Origin: Desulfovibrio sp.
GTDB lineage: Bacteria; Desulfobacterota; Desulfovibrionia; Desulfovibrionales; Desulfovibrionaceae
Length of the DNA stretch: 9,556 nucleotides
Assembly: GCA_031281815.1 (NCBI GenBank)
Contig: JAITEY010000238.1
Coordinates: 1-9,556, forward strand
Direction of reading: 5' to 3'
A program made the translations under genes and the position numbers. Of this stretch, positions 5,563-9,556 are shown piece after piece; position 1 is the first letter of the stretch; the number at the start of each line of letters is the position of its first letter. A model generated the notes under the pieces. That model worked only from the letters and a program-made list of their open reading frames with translations. It did no database searches and was not told the origin of the DNA.

Positions 5563-6884
5563 ATTCCCGGACTCCCGCCGATGCCGAGCGGTGCGTAGCG
5601 CATAGTGCCGAAGCGGCGCCCGCGCAGGAGCCTCCAGGCATCAAGGAGCAGCGCGCCGGGAGCCGCGGAGCTCTCCAGACGCCGCCAGTCATAAGCGGCG
5701 AATTCCGGTGAATCCGCCAGCAACGCTATGCAGACTGCCCCTTCGGCCGCATCATGGGGGGAAACGCAGTACGCGACGGCGTCGCCCAGTTCGGCGCGGG
5801 CGGCATCCAGGGCAAGCGGGTCGTGCAGGCGCACACTGTACCCGTCTTCAACCAGGCGTTTCGCCAGAATAATTGCCTGCGATTCCTCGACAATGTGCGT
5901 ACCCCGCTTGTAGGCGACCCCGAACAGCGCGACGATGCCGCCGGTAGGAACGCTCTGCCGTATGCGCGCGAAAATACGCTCCGGCACGGCATCGTTGACC
6001 GCGATCACCCGCGGGCCAAGCAACGCTTCATAGCCGTAAGCGCGGCCCGCCGCCTGGAAGGCCCGGTTGTCCCTGGGAAAGCACGGGCCGCCGAAGCCCA
6101 TGCCGCCCTTCAGGTATTTGCGGCCCACGCGTGAGTCTGCGCCGACGGCATCGGCGACCGTATCCACATCCGCGCCGGGAATGCGCTCGCACAAGGCCGC
6201 CAATTCGTCCGCAAAGCTGATCTTCATGGTCACAAAGCAGTTCAAGGCAAGTTTGGCTATCTCGGCGTTGATCAGGCTCATAACGGCATAATACGGCTCG
6301 GATTCCACGATTGACGCATACAAATCGCTCATCGTCCGGGCGCTGCGCTCGTCCGATGCGCCGATCAGGACGAGGTCCGGATGCAGAAAATCGCGGATGA
6401 CCGAACCCAAGGCGATAAATTCAGGATTGTACACGAGGCCGAAATCCCTGCCGCATTCTTTGCCGGTCAGTTCTTCCAGCAGGGGAACAAACCGGGAGGA
6501 GCAGGAACCGGGCATCACCGTGGACACGACGGACACGATATGAAAGCCGCTTCGGGCGGCAAGCGCCGGGGCAAGCCGCCGCAACGCCGTTTCGACGTAA
6601 GTGTTGCTGAACGCGCCGTCCACCCGGCTCGGCGTCGGCACGATGATCATGGTGAGGTCGCTCCGGCGTACGGCATCGCCGCAGTCGCCGGTGCAGGAAA
6701 AATTTTCCCGCGCCCGCTCCAGCATATCCTCCAGTCCCTTTTCCCTGACGGGGCATCGGCCCGCCCTGAGAGCGGACAGGACCGCCGGGTCGGCGTCAAC
6801 CCCGACGACTGTGTGCCCCTTGGCCGCGAAACACGCGGCGGAACACAAACCCAATTTGCCGAGGCCGATGAAGGAAATACGCAT
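5559..6884 (-). CDS. UDP-glucose/GDP-mannose dehydrogenase family protein
   Basis: A cytoplasmic NAD-dependent enzyme that oxidises the C6 hydroxyl of a nucleotide sugar to a carboxylate in two steps, supplying a uronic acid for glycan synthesis. At 441 residues it has normal family length. It shows FIGLGKLGL (5-13, NAD-binding), IVPTPS (81-86), STVMPGS (121-127), YNPEF (152-156), NAEIAKLALN (206-215, with catalytic-site Lys211 and Asn215) and FGGPCFPRD (264-272) with the catalytic Cys268. The C-terminal NAD/UDP-sugar part follows (VALFGVAYKRGT). AAAGG lies 5 bases before the ATG. It follows the radical SAM gene by 63 bp and overlaps a small ORF at its stop. Substrate choice (UDP-glucose, UDP-GlcNAc, UDP-ManNAc or GDP-mannose) cannot be read from the motifs, so no gene symbol is given. 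Confidence 0.93.
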   Translation of the reverse strand: MRISFIGLGKLGLCSAACFAAKGHTVVGVDADPAVLSALRAGRCPVREKGLEDMLERARENFSCTGDCGDAVRRSDLTMIIVPTPSRVDGAFSNTYVETALRRLAPALAARSGFHIVSVVSTVMPGSCSSRFVPLLEELTGKECGRDFGLVYNPEFIALGSVIRDFLHPDLVLIGASDERSARTMSDLYASIVESEPYYAVMSLINAEIAKLALNCFVTMKISFADELAALCERIPGADVDTVADAVGADSRVGRKYLKGGMGFGGPCFPRDNRAFQAAGRAYGYEALLGPRVIAVNDAVPERIFARIRQSVPTGGIVALFGVAYKRGTHIVEESQAIILAKRLVEDGYSVRLHDPLALDAARAELGDAVAYCVSPHDAAEGAVCIALLADSPEFAAYDWRRLESSAAPGALLLDAWRLLRGRRFGTMRYAPLGIGGSPGI

Positions 6885-6947
6885 GGGCGCCTTTACCGTT
6901 CCTTTTTTTGGAAAAAACTATAGAAACTTTTGAAAGTCAAGAATCCT

Positions 6948-8183
6948 TTAAATAAATTTATAGGTCATGCTGTCGTTCAGGATAACCTGTTCGTATATCT
7001 GATTGTGCGGCTGATAGGTGCAGCGCGGGCATTCGCTTGCGATGTCTATGGAGTCGTGCAGCTTCCAGTGCGCCTTGCCGCCCCAGGCTGTCGCGATTCT
7101 TTCCACATCCGTCTCGTCACGCAACAATTCCAGTTTCGCATCGCCGCGCCTGTCGCAGCACAGGCCCATGACAAAGGCGTCTTCATGCGCGATGTTGCCG
7201 GACGGCGGCGCGAACACGGCCGTCATGAACAGGGAATGGCACCGGTCAAAGCAGTTTTCCCGTTCAAATTGGTCGGAAAATTTGTGCGTTACGCCGTAGA
7301 CGCTGAAAGTCTCGTCGTCCAGTTCCTGCGCCTCGGCAATCTGTTCGTTGAACAGGGCGATGTCGTCCACGCTGAAGCGGATTTCATCGGGAGTATCAAG
7401 GTTGTTCCAGGGCGTACCCGCGGGGCGGAAATGAATGTTCTTGCAGCCCGCCTCTTTGGCAAGTCTGGTCGCATCAAGGATTTCGCCGATATTGCCGGGA
7501 TGCAGAAGAAATTTATAGCTGACGCCGTATGCCGGATGAGGGGAGCCGAGACGCATGTGCCGGCTGCGGGCATACTCCGTAAGCAGCGCCATATTGTTGA
7601 CAATGCTTTCAAAGGTATGTTTGCCGTCCGCGATTCCTTTGAGCGCATTGAACGTTTCCGCCGTACCGGCATCTAGGGAAACGCCGATCCACGTGCATTG
7701 CGCCAGCGCGTCCATGTGGTCGTAAATGAGGCTGCCGTTGGTGACGACGCCTGTTTCAATGCCGTTCGCGGCAAGCCTGTCGATAAATTCGGCGGTTGCG
7801 GGATTGAGCAGAGGTTCTCCGCCTCCGGCGATGCACACGGCGTCCACGCCGAAGCCGTCAACATTCCGGCGGCCCCAACGCGGCAGGAAATCCGCAAACC
7901 GCGTGAGCGCGGTTGCGGAAAGACGCCGGTTCCTGTGTTCCCGGATATGCGCGGCATTGCACCAGACGCAGTCAAAATTGCAGACATTCGTCGGGTCGAC
8001 GGTGACCAAAGCGGGCGCGGGCAGCGGGCGGCCGCGCCGGATGCGCTTCCAACGCTCCACATGCGCCAGCAGCTTGTTGCTGTTGAAGGGGTTCCAGCGC
8101 TTGGCGGTTTTCCATTCCGCTGCCTGCCGGGACGCGGCATCGGCCGACTTGGGAAAGCTGTAAATTTTCAATGCCCGCGACAT
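6948..8183 (-). CDS. Radical SAM protein with SPASM-like C-terminal cysteines
   Basis: A 411-residue radical SAM enzyme. TNVCNFDCVWC (65-75) is the CxxxCxxC site for the [4Fe-4S] cluster that cleaves SAM, GGGEP (120-124) is the SAM-binding glycine motif, and GVVTNGSLI and WIGVSLDAG follow at the expected places of the TIM barrel. Cysteines at 311, 315, 342, 343, 385 and 388 (ECPRCTY) probably hold an auxiliary cluster, as in SPASM or Twitch proteins. ATG at 8183 has AAGGAG 6 bases upstream and is preferred over the upstream in-frame ATG at 8219. The reaction is unknown. In a glycan locus beside a sugar-nucleotide dehydrogenase, sugar epimerisation, dehydration or C-methylation is possible (AviX12 of avilamycin synthesis is a known radical SAM sugar epimerase), but this is inference. 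Confidence 0.9.
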   Translation of the reverse strand: MSRALKIYSFPKSADAASRQAAEWKTAKRWNPFNSNKLLAHVERWKRIRRGRPLPAPALVTVDPTNVCNFDCVWCNAAHIREHRNRRLSATALTRFADFLPRWGRRNVDGFGVDAVCIAGGGEPLLNPATAEFIDRLAANGIETGVVTNGSLIYDHMDALAQCTWIGVSLDAGTAETFNALKGIADGKHTFESIVNNMALLTEYARSRHMRLGSPHPAYGVSYKFLLHPGNIGEILDATRLAKEAGCKNIHFRPAGTPWNNLDTPDEIRFSVDDIALFNEQIAEAQELDDETFSVYGVTHKFSDQFERENCFDRCHSLFMTAVFAPPSGNIAHEDAFVMGLCCDRRGDAKLELLRDETDVERIATAWGGKAHWKLHDSIDIASECPRCTYQPHNQIYEQVILNDSMTYKFI

Positions 8184-8189
8184 TACCGG

Positions 8190-8195
8190 CTCCTT
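8190..8195 (-). promoter_or_regulatory. Ribosome binding site fixing the radical SAM start
   Basis: A full AAGGAG, 6 bases before the ATG at 8183. It places the start 12 codons inside the longest ORF. Confidence 0.8.
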
Positions 8196-8223
8196 GAAGA
8201 GGGTATGCCGCTGAGACATGCAA

Positions 8224-8253
8224 AATATATGCCGATTGCGGTATGAGCAGCAA
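8224..8253 (-). promoter_or_regulatory. Possible promoter of the radical SAM/glycan operon
   Basis: TTGCTG (8253-8248) and TATATT (8229-8224) on the minus strand are 18 bases apart, directly after the terminator-like hairpin and about 40 bases before the radical SAM start. The -10 element matches 5 of 6 consensus bases and the -35 only 3 of 6. Its position between two gene groups supports it more than the match does. Confidence 0.3.
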
Positions 8254-8282
8254 AAAATTACGCGCCCGCAGAGTACGCGGCG
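8252..8282 (-). terminator. Probable intrinsic terminator after the ligase gene
   Basis: Minus-strand CGCCGC, loop GTACTCT, then GCGGGCG form a GC-rich stem with one bulged G. CGTAA and a run of six T follow. It would end transcription from the ligase gene before the radical SAM operon. The bulge and the 5-base gap before the T tract make it imperfect. Confidence 0.4.
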
Positions 8283-8374
8283 TTCATAACGGCCTGCGCT
8301 GTGACCTGCGCGTCGAACGCGCCGAGCACATTGACGTCGGCGGCCGGTCGGTCCAGGTCACGCGGTTTCCGCAT
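8258..8374 (-). CDS. 38-codon ORF overlapping the 3' end of the ligase gene
   Basis: ATG at 8374 lies within the ligase gene, in another frame, and the ORF ends at TAA 8260-8258 inside the terminator-like region. It begins MRKPRDLDRPAADVNVLG and continues AFDAQVTAQAVMNAAYSAG. Nearly all third codon positions past the ligase stop are G or C, as in genuine genes here, and the peptide looks like the end of a folded protein. It may be a small protein, the surviving tail of a deleted enzyme, or a tail once joined to the ligase. The ribosome binding site is poor (GGCGGCG). I do not recognise the family. Confidence 0.3.
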   Translation of the reverse strand: MRKPRDLDRPAADVNVLGAFDAQVTAQAVMNAAYSAGA

Positions 8375-9548
8375 CGCCGCCGTTGATATCCCAATCCGCG
8401 GCCTTTCCGGATGCCGTGCGGGGCAGACGTTTGCCGAAACGGATGGACTTGGGCCGCGCCGCCGGCTCCAACCGGTCGGCGATCAGACGCCGCAACTCAA
8501 GCATAAGACGCGTGACCGCGACAAGATCCTGTTGCGGCACGACAAACGCCTTCAGGCGCGCCCCCTCCTCCGGGCGCATCAGGCGCACGGCGCAATCCGT
8601 CACCTGCGGATGCCCGCGCAGCACCTCGGCCACCTGTTCCGGAAACACGTTGATACCCGCCACCTGCACGGCTTTATCCTTGCGCCGCCGTGGCTCGAAG
8701 TGCCGCTCATCCCGCCATGCGAGGCGGTCCGGCAACGGCAGCGGCTCACCGTGTTCGCGCCGTATGCCCCATTCCTCCACATCCGTATGCCCGGGCAGGG
8801 CAACGCGCCGCCAGTGCGGCAGCAAGGTATAGTCTCCCCGGCATTCCCGGCGAAGGCCCACCGCGCCGAATTCGGTTGCTCCGTAAATTTCCGTCATGCC
8901 TGCGCACAGCGCCCGCCCGCCGTCGGGCCGCGCGGCCAGAAGCCCTTCAATGACCTCGGGAGGGCACGGCGCGCCGGAACTCACCCCGTGGATTTCGGGC
9001 GGCAGAATCGGCGGCCGCGGCCCGGAACACATGTCCAGCACGGATTTCCAGAACACAGGAAAGGCCAGAATCAGGTCGCGCGGCCGCAGGGTCTTGAAAA
9101 AGTCTTCCGAGGGCAACGGATGCCTGTCCAGAGCTTCAATGCCGAGGATACGGGGCAGCATGACGGCAAAGGCGAAGCCGAAAATGTGGTGCACGGGCAT
9201 GACCGACACGACGCGCCTTGTTTCCCCGAAAAAAGACGCCAGACTCCGCCCTTCCTCCTCCAGTTCCTGCGCGGAGAAAATGTGAGACACAGGCGGCCCC
9301 GTGCTGCCGGAGGTACTGAAAACAAGGTTCGTGATTCCTTGACCGGCCGGACCTCGGCAGACATATTCCGCCCACTGTTCAAAAGTGTCCTGCCTTACAA
9401 GCGGGGACGCTTTCGCCTCGTCCAGTCCGAAAAAGCGGGCTACCGCTTCGGCCGCCATGCGTCTGCGTTCCTCGGGCAGTTCCCGCGGCTGCAGAAGTTC
9501 CCCGGACAGGATCGACGCGCGCGCGGCAGGCAGGGCCAGGCTGCGCAC
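8358..9548 (-). CDS. AMP-dependent acyl/aryl-CoA synthetase-like protein (5' end may lie outside window)
   Basis: A member of the ANL (adenylate-forming) superfamily, which activates a carboxylic acid with ATP for transfer to CoA or a carrier protein. FSTSGSTGPPV (77-87) is the phosphate-binding loop, with Pro where Lys is usual. TEIYGATEFG (219-228) is the A5 motif, RRKDKAVQVAGINVFPEQV (288-306) is the hinge and C-terminal A8 region, and PRTASGKA (376-383) carries the catalytic lysine Lys382. The usual YxTGD motif (A7) is not evident. From the GTG at 9548 it has 396 residues, clearly shorter than standard acyl-CoA synthetases of about 500-550. The frame stays open to the window end, so the true start may be further right. 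It is probably in a different transcription unit from the glycan genes; the acid substrate is unknown. Confidence 0.85.
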   Translation of the reverse strand: MRSLALPAARASILSGELLQPRELPEERRRMAAEAVARFFGLDEAKASPLVRQDTFEQWAEYVCRGPAGQGITNLVFSTSGSTGPPVSHIFSAQELEEEGRSLASFFGETRRVVSVMPVHHIFGFAFAVMLPRILGIEALDRHPLPSEDFFKTLRPRDLILAFPVFWKSVLDMCSGPRPPILPPEIHGVSSGAPCPPEVIEGLLAARPDGGRALCAGMTEIYGATEFGAVGLRRECRGDYTLLPHWRRVALPGHTDVEEWGIRREHGEPLPLPDRLAWRDERHFEPRRRKDKAVQVAGINVFPEQVAEVLRGHPQVTDCAVRLMRPEEGARLKAFVVPQQDLVAVTRLMLELRRLIADRLEPAARPKSIRFGKRLPRTASGKAADWDINGGDAETA

Positions 9549-9556
9549 GATGCGGC

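Noticed and set aside
6917..6940. TTGACT and TATAGT upstream of the dehydrogenase gene, promoter-like
   Set aside because: The two boxes are only 12 bases apart, too close for a sigma-70 promoter, and no better-spaced partner is seen.

Overview
This is a 9.6 kb piece of what looks like a surface-glycan (LPS, exopolysaccharide or protein-glycosylation) locus from a bacterium of fairly high GC. All supported genes lie on the minus strand, so transcription runs from the right end to the left. No taxonomic marker is present. The GC-rich coding style and protein character remind me of Desulfovibrionaceae, but that is only an impression.

Layout in transcription order. (1) 9548-8358: a short AMP-forming acyl/aryl-CoA ligase-like enzyme whose 5' end may lie outside the window. 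Its 3' end overlaps a 38-codon ORF that ends in a terminator-like hairpin. (2) 8183-6948: a radical SAM protein with extra C-terminal cysteines, probably starting a new transcription unit. (3) 6884-5559: a UDP-glucose/GDP-mannose dehydrogenase family enzyme making a sugar-nucleotide uronic acid. (4) 5465-4695: an AT-rich class I methyltransferase. (5) 4574-3885 (ancestral start probably 4688): an FkbM-type methyltransferase with an apparent early nonsense codon and a C12 tract at its 3' end. (6) 3857-3759: a 32-codon ORF with a strong ribosome binding site. (7) 3744-2722: a family 2-like glycosyltransferase. (8) 2735-780: a 651-residue fusion of a methyltransferase-like domain, a helical linker and a glycosyltransferase domain. 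(9) 737-1: the first 245 codons of a second copy of that fusion gene.

Working together, the dehydrogenase would supply an acidic nucleotide sugar. The glycosyltransferases (one stand-alone, one or two fused) would build the chain, and three types of methyltransferase plus the radical SAM enzyme would decorate or remodel sugars. The tight spacing (overlaps of 14 bp, gaps of 6 and 42 bp) suggests one operon from the radical SAM gene onward.

The most notable points are the tandem fusion genes, which differ in the SAM-binding motifs although they are about 93% identical in DNA, and the damaged or switchable FkbM gene (TGA at codon 8, 12-base C tract near the stop). There are also an out-of-frame 37-bp internal repeat in the fusion gene and several small ORFs at gene junctions. 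No RNA gene, insertion sequence or CRISPR array was seen.
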